In this document: positions 9,201 through 16,265 of the stretch, piece by piece
How positions within the stretch are numbered: the first letter of the stretch is position 1
Layout: each line of letters begins with the position of its first letter
Assembly (NCBI RefSeq): GCF_001269655.1
Contig: NZ_LHVE01000006.1
Span: forward strand, 372,001-436,000
Direction of reading: 5' to 3'
Length of the DNA stretch: 64,000 nucleotides
Origin: Pseudomonas thivervalensis
GTDB lineage: Bacteria > Pseudomonadota > Gammaproteobacteria > Pseudomonadales > Pseudomonadaceae
Made by a program: the position numbers and the translations under genes
Notes under the pieces: model-generated
The model's database searches: none
What the model was told of the DNA's origin: nothing
Seen by the model: the letters and a program-made list of their open reading frames with translations, nothing else

Positions 9201-10112
9201 GGTCACACCGTCGCCGCTGACGGCCGGCGCCTGACTGGCGGTGAAGTACACTCCGCGAAAACGCGGCGCTTCGCCTTGGGTATTACCCTGGAACACCGGC
9301 TCCAGCAGGATTTGCAAGGCCCGCCGCATGCCTTCGAAACGCTCCGGCAAGCCATAAAGATCGCTGCCCAATTGCCCCGACAGCGCACCAATCTCGATGA
9401 TCGACTGTGACAACGCAGCGTTGACCTGGTCCAGGGCCTGGTCACTCCACTGCGACTGCCAGGCCGCCTCCGGCAAATACGGCGATGACCAACCCAGCAT
9501 CGACTCGCGCGCCTCGGCGGGCAGCGCGCTGACCAGCTCCTGGAACCCGGGCAGCTCTTCCATCCCGGTGATCACCACATACACTGGCAGGCTGAGCCCG
9601 AAGCGTTGCAGAAGGTCGATGAAACAGCGCCGGACCTTGAGGCTCAGTTCGGTGGTGTGCTCGATGTCGTCGAGGGTGCTGAACGGGACGGTCCAGATCA
9701 CCGCATCCAATGGCCGTTTGCTGCGCAACCGCAACATCAGACCGAGCAGGCGCCACCAGTTGCCCCGTTGCCGGTTCATGCCCTCATCGGGCAGGAACAA
9801 CGCCTGGGGCACCACCAGGACCGCGCCTTCGACATCGGAAAACCAACGCCCGAACCAGGCCGCCTTGTCGGTGGGTTGCAAGCGCCACTGGGCACACAAT
9901 TGGGCACCGTCGGTTTCGTTGCCAAGCATCATCAGCCAAGGCGCCTGATAACGGTCGCGGGTGCCCTGCTCCTGTTCCATGTGGCGCACCGCCCCATAGA
10001 AACTGCGGATCGCCGCCCCGCCCTGGGTGCGCAGCCACCAGACCAGGGCTGCAATCAACAGCACCACGACGATGGCGAGCAACACCAGGGCAACGATACT
10101 CAGCGTGCTCAT
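6288..10112 (-). CDS. tssM: Type VI secretion membrane-complex protein TssM (IcmF family), with degenerate Walker A
   Basis: TssM is the large inner-membrane to periplasm scaffold that joins TssL to the lipoprotein TssJ. The 1274-residue product has one clear N-terminal membrane segment (about residues 5-27) and another at about 345-368 before the long periplasmic region. The segment RYQAPWLMMLGNETDGAQ (54-71) aligns with the place where many TssM proteins have a GxxxxGKT ATP-binding loop. Here the Lys and Thr are replaced by Ala and Gln, so nucleotide binding looks lost. Only one membrane helix precedes this segment instead of the usual two. The ATG overlaps the tssL stop by 4 bp and the stop overlaps the tssA start by 4 bp. 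Confidence 0.95.
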   Translation of the reverse strand: MSTLSIVALVLLAIVVVLLIAALVWWLRTQGGAAIRSFYGAVRHMEQEQGTRDRYQAPWLMMLGNETDGAQLCAQWRLQPTDKAAWFGRWFSDVEGAVLVVPQALFLPDEGMNRQRGNWWRLLGLMLRLRSKRPLDAVIWTVPFSTLDDIEHTTELSLKVRRCFIDLLQRFGLSLPVYVVITGMEELPGFQELVSALPAEARESMLGWSSPYLPEAAWQSQWSDQALDQVNAALSQSIIEIGALSGQLGSDLYGLPERFEGMRRALQILLEPVFQGNTQGEAPRFRGVYFTASQAPAVSGDGVTASDSAQRQTVFARQLWSRRLVAERGLAQPVPRLLRLRQRGHRLAAAVALVVGLVWLGGMVWVWHDSVEEAEGLSRLILSTHKNHLVVDADEPQLEPTRHNVQNYWNMLEKAPRWRFVSVVFPTSWFSSVDTQLENGLRLTARHHWILPLRDLLNSDLEQLKSIRNTERRGNVESEDPAQWQSYVKAKALVDLSVRLEQHNQMFSQVINDPRAPLDELVQLSNTALSLSLNTGTLSRAHFYNRVLFDAQSSDLKGLDLNAARPVIADNFTGLMQRWLDHYFLADNFVRQAGYLKLHLQRLEAGGGNSLSELEDLMALIDDLQTLVSLTNSAWGRGKGQDLVPGYTQMLDKVSHSTLLGPDIEQDLESQAAKLQQRFRDQWIVQTGSRDNLLVQQGSGLLVLQDHVTALDGAVQALFKRDFVALAMQKGPSDSNPDAMGQGDGSDDFSVALNYFASYKSYASEELPRIPPDYRDALIQAAEGAAARAMWLSLDESEESLPGVGFNVQTAQAVALQKAFMDVRRSDLAIRFQRLLNRRALAQIKSGLDQIDAQPLFSQRADIQRWDGSKNFGLQLYGANDPQELKLSLSQQFAVMLQIAEQRMPALEWLIIQQDNLSALEHDQVARFMALNDELLKYKNQNPASSAAQLEQLVSRDFIAMDTASCAQILQTSSLPGGRGDLALRTIALQQGALQRCLYLQQNQAATAWNDLANYFNQYLAGRFPFALDVRASDADPARVQHLLELIDTRLPLAQAGLALSQTPERLAAEDFLNRLKQAGTWLGPLFVRDKSGILGVEMDVRWRTDRDEERGADQVIAWSLNAGNQQISYPGGGQQNLRWMVGQPVSLTLRWARNGYQRPANDPLQPNLVVRDLEAGWEYQGPWSLLRLMRSLGSAQRQPNVDYTDFPLALQLPVTAQTQARTAEQTLMFVRLSLMSQGSKLPLSIAPLPTQAPRSPFMATSSSRAIATREEGL

Positions 10113-10870
10113 GAATCCTGCTCCTGGACCACCGACTCGCCCAGTTGCAGCACCGGTTCGAGCTCCAGGCGAATGTCACGCCAGAACACCTGCCCCAGGC
10201 CGGTCAGCAACAACACCATCGCCAGGATCGCCAGCCCCAGGCGTAAGCCGTCCGGCAACGACTGCTGCACCGGCATGCGCACCGGCGGCGCCGACGCAGA
10301 CAGTGCCAGGCGCTGGCTGACGTCGACGTAATCGGGATCGTGTTGCCAGGCGAAGGTGAACAGCGCCGCGCGCCACTTGGCCTGCTGGATCTGGCCGGGC
10401 TCGCCACGCAATCGCCCCTCGAACCCCAGGATGAGGCATTGCAGGTAGACATTCGCCAGGTCCCGGGTACCGGGCATCTGCTCGTCCAGCAATTTCTTGA
10501 TCGCCGCCGGCAGGCGCTCGCCGGCCTGGCGACTGGCGTACATGCGTGATTCGAGGGGGTGCTGCTGCCAGGCCAGTTGTCCGGGCCAGGGGCTGAACAA
10601 CAGGGTTTCATCCACCAGCGCGACGAAGGCATAGACCAGCGCCTTGACCTGCTCGGTGGCGGCATCGCCGACGGTGGCGAAGGCCACCCGCCACAGGCGC
10701 TGGGCACTGCGCCCGGAAAACTCCACCACCCGATTGACCAACACCGCGGGGTCGCTGTCCTCGGGCAAGTCCTGCCATTCCTGGGACCACTTCAGCCAGG
10801 CCTGGCGAAAAGCGCTGCTCAGCGGCGCCTCATGCAGACTCCGAACCGCCCCGCCACTTCCGTCCGGCAT
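10109..10870 (-). CDS. tssL: Type VI secretion protein TssL (DotU/IcmH family), short form
   Basis: TssL is an inner-membrane partner of TssM that contacts the baseplate through TssK. The 253-residue product has the cytoplasmic helical DotU domain, with ALVYAFVALVDETLLFSPW and DLANVYLQCLILGFEGRLRG as its most recognisable blocks. A single C-terminal membrane helix follows at about 208-230 (LGLAILAMVLLLTGLGQVFW). There is no OmpA-like peptidoglycan-binding domain after the helix, so cell-wall anchoring must come from elsewhere if it occurs. The start has GGGGAG upstream. The gene lies 18 bp after tssK and overlaps tssM by 4 bp (ATGA), showing a tightly packed operon. Confidence 0.94.
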   Translation of the reverse strand: MPDGSGGAVRSLHEAPLSSAFRQAWLKWSQEWQDLPEDSDPAVLVNRVVEFSGRSAQRLWRVAFATVGDAATEQVKALVYAFVALVDETLLFSPWPGQLAWQQHPLESRMYASRQAGERLPAAIKKLLDEQMPGTRDLANVYLQCLILGFEGRLRGEPGQIQQAKWRAALFTFAWQHDPDYVDVSQRLALSASAPPVRMPVQQSLPDGLRLGLAILAMVLLLTGLGQVFWRDIRLELEPVLQLGESVVQEQDS

Positions 10871-10888
10871 ACGACTCCCCTTTTGCGA

Positions 10889-12220
10889 TCAGGCACTTTC
10901 ACTGGCTTGCGCCACGAACAACACCACCTGCCACGGACTGCTGGCCTGGGCCGATGCCGGCGCCACGATGTGCAACGGCAATTGCCCGTCGAACCATTGC
11001 CCGCTGGCGGCCACCACAAACAAACGCGTGTCGTCGCCGACGCTGTAGGCCACCTGTTCGTTGCGGCTCATGGCCTGGTGCGGCAAGCCGCTCATGCGTT
11101 GCCGGCTCAGCAGCGGGATGTGCCGCGACGACGCGATGATCGCCCCGCGCAACCAGTCGCCCGCCGCTTGCTCGCTGGCGCCGTTGGGCATGCGCAGGCC
11201 GATCACCAGGCGTTGATCCGGCTGGTCATCCGGCAACTGGATCGAAAAGACCTGTTCGTTGCGTTCGAAGGCCAGGCTGCGATAGCCGGCGCGGACCAGT
11301 TCCAGGGTGGTTTCCAGCCAGTCGAGCAGGGGCTCGTAGCCACGCTGCAACTCGAGAAAATCCAACGGCGCGAAGGCCGGGACGCCCGCCAGTGGATCGA
11401 GGGCCGACCAGCTCCCGGCCAGCCCCAGCAGCAAACCATAGAGCGCTTGCGGCGTCGCCACCCGGGTATTCAGCGCGCCTTCGACTTCCGGCAAGCGCGC
11501 CCACAAGGCGGTCAACTGCCGGCGGATCTCCACGGCATCGTCCTGATTGCCAGCCGCCTGGGCCTGGCGCAAGCGACCGGCGAGGAACATGCATTTTTCC
11601 CGGGCCCGGGCGCACACCCCGGCGACCCGTCGACCGAGGACCGACTCCGGCAACAGCACCGGCGTCGGTGGTGTGTAGGGCACGCGCCAGAAGCCGCCGC
11701 CCTCCTTGCGGATGCGCAGCAGCGGCAGGCAGATCGAATCGGCCTTGCTCAGTTGCGTGCACAGTCTCGGGTTGGGTCGCCAGACGGTGATCGACTCGGG
11801 AAACTCACCGCTAGTGAGGTCCGGCAATGCTTCGCCGACCACCGATTGCAAGCGGCCCTTGAGCGGCAGCAGTTGCCCGGCGCGCCACAGTGGGCTGACG
11901 GCCAGGTAAACGGTCACGGTGGCGTCGTCGGTCTTGTCGATGGTTTCGCTGATGTCCAGCTCCAGGCTCGGCCCGACGCCCGCCTGCAGGTTGACCGGCA
12001 AGCCGTCCGGTAACGTCCCCTGCAGTTGCAACAGCCGAACCTGGCCGGCGCTGAGGGCCGACGGGTCGACTTCCAACTGGCTGACGCCCCAGAACCAGGG
12101 GTTGCAGGCCCCGGCGAAATGCGCGGCCAAGGCCTCGGCACGCAGCCCTTGCAACTGAAAATGCTGGGGCAGCAGTTGCATGCCCTCATGCCAGCACACC
12201 GCGTCAGGTAACAGACTCAT
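10889..12220 (-). CDS. tssK: Type VI secretion baseplate protein TssK
   Basis: TssK is the trimeric connector between the baseplate (TssEFG) and the TssJLM membrane complex. The 443-residue product has the diagnostic N-terminus with VCWHEGMQLLPQHFQLQ, and the later FSIQLPDDQPDQRLVIGLRMP and HIPLLSRQRMSGLPHQAMSRNEQVAYS segments are typical of the family. Length is normal. The ATG is preceded by GGGAG at good spacing. It is the second gene of the leftward operon, 51 bp after tssJ and 18 bp before tssL. Confidence 0.96.
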   Translation of the reverse strand: MSLLPDAVCWHEGMQLLPQHFQLQGLRAEALAAHFAGACNPWFWGVSQLEVDPSALSAGQVRLLQLQGTLPDGLPVNLQAGVGPSLELDISETIDKTDDATVTVYLAVSPLWRAGQLLPLKGRLQSVVGEALPDLTSGEFPESITVWRPNPRLCTQLSKADSICLPLLRIRKEGGGFWRVPYTPPTPVLLPESVLGRRVAGVCARAREKCMFLAGRLRQAQAAGNQDDAVEIRRQLTALWARLPEVEGALNTRVATPQALYGLLLGLAGSWSALDPLAGVPAFAPLDFLELQRGYEPLLDWLETTLELVRAGYRSLAFERNEQVFSIQLPDDQPDQRLVIGLRMPNGASEQAAGDWLRGAIIASSRHIPLLSRQRMSGLPHQAMSRNEQVAYSVGDDTRLFVVAASGQWFDGQLPLHIVAPASAQASSPWQVVLFVAQASESA

Positions 12221-12271
12221 ACGACTCCCTTCGACATTCCAATGTCACCGCTCAAGGCGGCCCGCGGTCAT

Positions 12272-12730
12272 TCAAGGCTGGTTGTGCTGACCATCATTGA
12301 CGAGGGTCATCTCGCGACTGTCGAACTTCAGCCAGGCCTTGCGTTGATCGTCCAGCCGAAGCCGGTGGGCTCCGGGAGTGTTATAGCTGGCGAAGACCAA
12401 AAGTCCAGCGGCGCGCCGGCCCTCCAACGGGAAGGGTTGGCGGTCGATGAATTGCCCCGGGACCAGCTCCAGCCCCCACACCGACATGAGTTGACGATAG
12501 TCGCGCTGGAACTGTTCGCGCTCGGCGAACCATTGGCTGGCGGTAATGCCCGACAGTTGCTTGAGCAGGTCCGGGTCATTCACCGCGATGAAGTCCACCG
12601 CGATCGGCGTGTCGTCATTGGCGCCGGAAGCGACGTCCAGGGTCAGGCTGTCGAGGTCGACACTGGGGGCAAAGAGCGAGCAACCGGTGAGTGCCAGGCT
12701 CAAAAAAAATCCATAAAAAAACGCACGCAA
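12272..12730 (-). CDS. tssJ: Type VI secretion outer-membrane lipoprotein TssJ, probable TTG start
   Basis: TssJ anchors TssM to the outer membrane. With a TTG start at 12730 the product is 152 residues beginning MRAFFYGFFLSLALTGC. That is a short basic-hydrophobic signal peptide with lipobox LTGC and the lipidated Cys at residue 17. AAGGAAG sits six nt before the TTG. The frame is open much further upstream, to an ATG near 12940, but that extension would bury the lipoprotein signal about 70 residues inside the protein, so it is rejected. The mature part carries TssJ-like segments (LDVASGANDDTPIAVDF, QFIDRQPFPLEGRRAAGLLVFASY). It is the first gene of the leftward operon, facing tssB. Confidence 0.88.
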   Translation of the reverse strand: MRAFFYGFFLSLALTGCSLFAPSVDLDSLTLDVASGANDDTPIAVDFIAVNDPDLLKQLSGITASQWFAEREQFQRDYRQLMSVWGLELVPGQFIDRQPFPLEGRRAAGLLVFASYNTPGAHRLRLDDQRKAWLKFDSREMTLVNDGQHNQP

Positions 12731-12954
12731 AATGAATCTTCCTTTTCTCAGCGGTCCAAAATTGTTTTTGCTTGCTTTTTTATAGACCTGTTCTAGCGTC
12801 TTGGGTAGTTCGACCCACACGGTTGAATGGACCAGGTTCGTCAAGGGAATGACAGGTTTTCTGCCGCCCGTTTGCAACCTGCGGATCAGCAAGGGAATGC
12901 GATGAGCGGGACTCCCGATGCATTGCTCCCACACATGCATCGGAGTCGGCCGCC
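12731..12954. promoter_or_regulatory. Divergent control region between tssJ and tssB
   Basis: These 224 bp separate the two T6SS operons and must hold both promoters. I looked for a sigma-54 element (TGGCAC-N5-TTGC) on both strands and saw none, and no convincing -35/-10 pair. The side next to tssJ is AT-rich. Confidence 0.6.
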
Positions 12955-13515
12955 ATGGCAGAAAGTACCCAGCACAAGCTCGACAGAGTCCGTCCTCCCC
13001 GCGTCCAGATCACCTATGACGTGGAAATCGGCAACGCTATCGAGAAAAAAGAATTGCCACTGGTCGTCGGCATTCTGGCCGACCTCTCGGGCAAACCGTT
13101 GGACCCGCTGCCCAAGCTCAATGAGCGGCGCTTCACGGAAATCGATCGGGACAATTTCAACGAGGTGCTCGCCTCCATCTCCCCCCGCGCCACGATCCAG
13201 GTGAACAACACCCTCAGCGGCGACGACAGCAAGCTCAACATCGAGCTCAACTTCCGCCACATCGATGACTTCGACCCGGTCAAGGTCGTGGAGCAGGTCA
13301 CGCCGCTGCGCCGCTTGTTCGAGGCGCGCCAACGCCTGCGGGATTTGCTGACCAAGCTCGACGGCAACGACGACCTGGACAAATTGCTGCGGGACGTGAT
13401 CGCCAACACCGAAGGCCTGCAGGAGATCAAATCGGCCCGGCCCCAGGACGCGACGCCAGAGCTGCCGACCGTCGCCGCCAACGATGACCCTGCCCCGGCC
13501 GAGCCACAGGCCTGA
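12955..13515 (+). CDS. tssB: Type VI contractile sheath small subunit TssB (VipA)
   Basis: TssB and TssC form the contractile sheath around the Hcp tube. The 186-residue protein has the family's core sequence: RPPRVQITYDVEIGNAIEKKELP near the N-terminus, VVGILADLSG, then FTEIDRDNFNEVL and the LLTKLDGNDDLDKLL helix. The last ~25 residues (Pro/Ala rich, ending PAPAEPQA) look like a flexible tail and make it slightly longer than the common ~165-170 residues. GGAG precedes the ATG at 9 nt. It is the first gene of the rightward operon, 30 bp before tssC. Confidence 0.97.
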   Translation: MAESTQHKLDRVRPPRVQITYDVEIGNAIEKKELPLVVGILADLSGKPLDPLPKLNERRFTEIDRDNFNEVLASISPRATIQVNNTLSGDDSKLNIELNFRHIDDFDPVKVVEQVTPLRRLFEARQRLRDLLTKLDGNDDLDKLLRDVIANTEGLQEIKSARPQDATPELPTVAANDDPAPAEPQA

Positions 13516-13545
13516 TCGCGCGCCTCATTCAAGGGAGATAAAGCC

Positions 13546-15027
13546 ATGCCTGCTTCATCCAGCGCTCAAACCAGCGAGAGCACGACCCAGACCCTGTCCC
13601 TGCTGGACAAGATCATCGCCGAAGGCCGCATGGCCCACGACGACAGCCAGCAAGACTACGCCCGCGACATGCTGGCCGAATTCGCCACCCAGGTCCTCGA
13701 CGAAGGCATGGCCATCGACAAGGACACCGTGGCGATGATCAACGACCGCATCAGCCAGATCGACCAGTTGATCAGCGCCCAGCTCAACGAAGTGCTGCAC
13801 CATCCCGAGCTGCAGAAGCTCGAAGCGTCCTGGCGCGGCCTGCACCTGCTGGTACAGAACACCGAAACCAGCACCCGGCTGAAATTGCGCCTGCTCAACG
13901 TCACCCAGAAAGAACTGCAGAACGACCTGGAAAAAGCCGTCGAATTCGACCAGAGCGCCTTGTTCAAGAAAATCTACGAGGAAGAATATGGCACCTTCGG
14001 CGGGCATCCGTTCAGCCTGCTGGTGGGCGACTACACCTTTGGCCGGCATCCGCAGGACATCGGCCTGCTGGAAAAACTCTCGAACGTCGCCGCCGCCGCG
14101 CACGCGCCGTTCATTGCCGCCGCCAGCCCGCGACTGTTCGACATGACCAGCTTCACCGAACTGGCGATCCCCCGGGACCTGTCGAAGATTTTCGAGAGCC
14201 AGGAGCTGATCAAGTGGCGCGCCTTCCGTGAAAGCGAAGACTCGCGCTACGTGTCCCTGGTGCTGCCGCACTTCCTGCTGCGCCTGCCCTACGGCCCGGA
14301 AACGCTGCCGGTGGAAGGCATCAACTACGTCGAAGACGTCAACGGCACCGACCACAGCAAATACCTGTGGGGCAACGCCGCCTGGACGCTGGCGCAACGC
14401 ATCACCGAAGCCTTTGCCAAATACGGCTGGTGCGCGGCGATTCGCGGGGCCGAGGGCGGTGGCGCGGTCGAAGGCCTGCCGGCCCATACGTTCCGCACCA
14501 GCTCCGGAGACCTGTCGCTCAAATGCCCGACCGAAGTGGCAATCACCGACCGCCGTGAAAAAGAACTCAACGACCTGGGCTTCATCTCCCTGTGCCACAA
14601 GAAAAACAGCGACGTGGCAGTGTTCTTCGGCGGCCAGACCACCAACAAGGCCAAGGTCTACAACACCAACGAGGCCAACGCCAACGCGCGGATCTCGGCG
14701 ATGTTGCCATACGTACTCGCGGCTTCGCGTTTCGCCCATTACCTGAAGGTGATCATGCGCGACAAGGTCGGCAGTTTCATGACCCGCGACAACGTGCAGA
14801 CCTATCTCAACAACTGGATCGCCGACTACGTGCTGATCAATGACAACGCGCCGCAAGAGATCAAGGCGCAGTACCCGTTGCGCGAAGCCCGGGTGGACGT
14901 GACGGAGGTGGCCGGCAAGCCCGGCGCCTACAAGGCCACGGTATTCCTGCGGCCGCATTTCCAACTGGAGGAACTGACCGCCTCGATCCGCCTGGTGGCG
15001 ACGTTGCCGCCGCCGGTAGCTGCCTGA
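13546..15027 (+). CDS. tssC: Type VI contractile sheath large subunit TssC (VipB)
   Basis: The 493-residue sheath subunit shows strong family blocks: HPELQKLEASWRGLHLLVQNTE, GVLVGDYTF-like LLVGDYTFGRHPQDI, FISLCHKKNSDVAVFFGGQT, and KVIMRDKVGSFMTRDNVQTYLNNWI. These belong to the part that interlocks with TssB and is recognised by ClpV through the assembled sheath. Length is standard. The start has AAGGGAG at good distance. It lies 30 bp after tssB. The following 283-bp gap holds a REPIN and the separate upstream region of hcp, so hcp may be transcribed partly on its own. Confidence 0.97.
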   Translation: MPASSSAQTSESTTQTLSLLDKIIAEGRMAHDDSQQDYARDMLAEFATQVLDEGMAIDKDTVAMINDRISQIDQLISAQLNEVLHHPELQKLEASWRGLHLLVQNTETSTRLKLRLLNVTQKELQNDLEKAVEFDQSALFKKIYEEEYGTFGGHPFSLLVGDYTFGRHPQDIGLLEKLSNVAAAAHAPFIAAASPRLFDMTSFTELAIPRDLSKIFESQELIKWRAFRESEDSRYVSLVLPHFLLRLPYGPETLPVEGINYVEDVNGTDHSKYLWGNAAWTLAQRITEAFAKYGWCAAIRGAEGGGAVEGLPAHTFRTSSGDLSLKCPTEVAITDRREKELNDLGFISLCHKKNSDVAVFFGGQTTNKAKVYNTNEANANARISAMLPYVLAASRFAHYLKVIMRDKVGSFMTRDNVQTYLNNWIADYVLINDNAPQEIKAQYPLREARVDVTEVAGKPGAYKATVFLRPHFQLEELTASIRLVATLPPPVAA

Positions 15028-15074
15028 CCACGGCGTGGCTGTGTGACCGTGTGACTGTGTGGCTGGAGAGCTTT

Positions 15075-15184
15075 TTGTGGCGAGGGAGCTTGCTCCCGCT
15101 GGACCGGTCCGACGCTTCGGGCGCAGCAGTCCCAAAAAAGAGGGGCCGCTGCGCGACCCAGCGGGAGCAAGCTCCCTCGCCACA
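15075..15184. repeat. REPIN, GGCGAGGGAGCTTGCTCCC class, inside the T6SS operon
   Basis: TGTGGCGAGGGAGCTTGCTCCCGCTGG is mirrored by CCAGCGGGAGCAAGCTCCCTCGCCACA with about 55 bp between. Three short AGCCACAAAAAGCT-like direct repeats follow up to about 15245. The element sits between tssC and hcp. Confidence 0.92.
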
Positions 15185-15310
15185 AAAGCTCCATTGCCAC
15201 AAAAGCTCTCTAGCCACAAAAAGCTTCTAGCCACAGCAAGCGCATTGGCCACGGGTTAATTCATCGGTATCGGGCACTGCGTCATTCGTCTTCTTCAGGA
15301 GTTCCACACA

Positions 15311-15808
15311 ATGGATGCAATCATTCTCGACCTCGGCGGCGACATCAAGGGCGACAGCCTGCTGGAGGGCTACACGGACAAGATCGAGGTCATGTCCTAC
15401 AGCCATAACGTGGCCATGCAGGTCACCAATGATGTCAGCAACTCGGAACGCACCTCCGGCCGGCCTCACGTCGGCGAATTCACCCTGACCAAATTCGTCG
15501 ACAGTTCCACCCCTTCGCTCAACGAATATTGCTGCGCGGGCAAGCCCATTCCGCAGGCGATCATCACCATCGGTCGTAACGCTGCCGAGGGCAGTGGCAA
15601 GCTCATGCCGTTCATCATCTACACCCTGACCAACGTCGTGCTGTCCAACGTCAGTGTCAGCGGCGGCACCGGCGGCAAACCAGTGGAAACCCTGTCGCTG
15701 AACTTCACCAAGATCAAATGGGAGCTCACCGCACAGAAAGACGACGGCACCAAGGAAGGCACGGCGGGCACGACCTGGGACCTGGCCGCCAACAAAATGA
15801 CCAAGTAA
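15311..15808 (+). CDS. hcp: Type VI tube protein Hcp (TssD)
   Basis: Hcp hexamers stack into the inner tube expelled on contraction and can carry small effectors in their lumen. The 165-residue product has the Hcp fold signature: MDAIILDLGGDIKGDS at the start, the KIEVMSYSHNV strand, RTSGRPHVGEFTLTKFVDSSTP, and VSGGTGGKPVETLSLNFTKIKWEL near the end. No extra C-terminal toxin domain is fused. CAGGAG precedes the ATG. It is set apart from tssC by a 283-bp gap containing a REPIN and followed 13 bp later by tssE. Confidence 0.97.
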   Translation: MDAIILDLGGDIKGDSLLEGYTDKIEVMSYSHNVAMQVTNDVSNSERTSGRPHVGEFTLTKFVDSSTPSLNEYCCAGKPIPQAIITIGRNAAEGSGKLMPFIIYTLTNVVLSNVSVSGGTGGKPVETLSLNFTKIKWELTAQKDDGTKEGTAGTTWDLAANKMTK

Positions 15809-15821
15809 GGAAGCCGCGCCC

Positions 15822-16265
15822 ATGGCTGGCTTCGGGCTGCGCCCGCCCCTGTTCGAACGCCTGGCCAGCCTGGCGGACGATACCGGGCGGGTGTTCGACC
15901 GACAGGCGTTGCAGGACTCGGTGCATGCCGAACTGTCGCGCCTGTTCAACACCCGTCGCGGCCCACGGGCGCTGACCGAACCACCGAGCATCCTCGACTA
16001 CGGCATCGCCGACTGGACCGCGCTGCAACAGCAGCGCAGCGATGACCGTCGCCAACTGACCCGGGAAATCCGCCAGGCCATCAGCCACTTCGAACCGCGT
16101 CTGCGCCTGGGCGAGGTCGAGGTCTGTCCGGTGCCGGGCCATCCGCAACAACTGTGCATACGACTGTCGGGCGAGCTACGCGGCGACCTGCACGCCTGGC
16201 CCGTGGCCTTTGTCATCGAGCACGCCGGCGACGGCCTTGAGGTGCGCCATGAGCGACTCGATTGA
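15822..16265 (+). CDS. tssE: Type VI baseplate protein TssE (gp25-like)
   Basis: TssE is the small wedge component related to phage T4 gp25. The 147-residue product carries the GPW/gp25 core: a SVHAELSRLFNTRRG helix, SILDYGIADW, then REIRQAISHFEPRLRLGEVEV. The initial FGLRPPLFERL segment and C-terminal ELRGDLHAWPVAFVIE complete the domain. The start has AGGAAG upstream. Its end overlaps the tssF start by 17 bp, so the two are probably translationally coupled. Confidence 0.94.
   Translation: MAGFGLRPPLFERLASLADDTGRVFDRQALQDSVHAELSRLFNTRRGPRALTEPPSILDYGIADWTALQQQRSDDRRQLTREIRQAISHFEPRLRLGEVEVCPVPGHPQQLCIRLSGELRGDLHAWPVAFVIEHAGDGLEVRHERLD

Noticed and set aside
12731..12954. Sigma-54 promoter for the T6SS operons
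   Set aside because: I looked for TGGCAC-N5-TTGC on both strands and found no acceptable match.
13555..15252. A 565-codon reverse-strand open frame over tssC
   Set aside because: This is a shadow of the conserved sheath gene. It runs into a REPIN and has no family resemblance.
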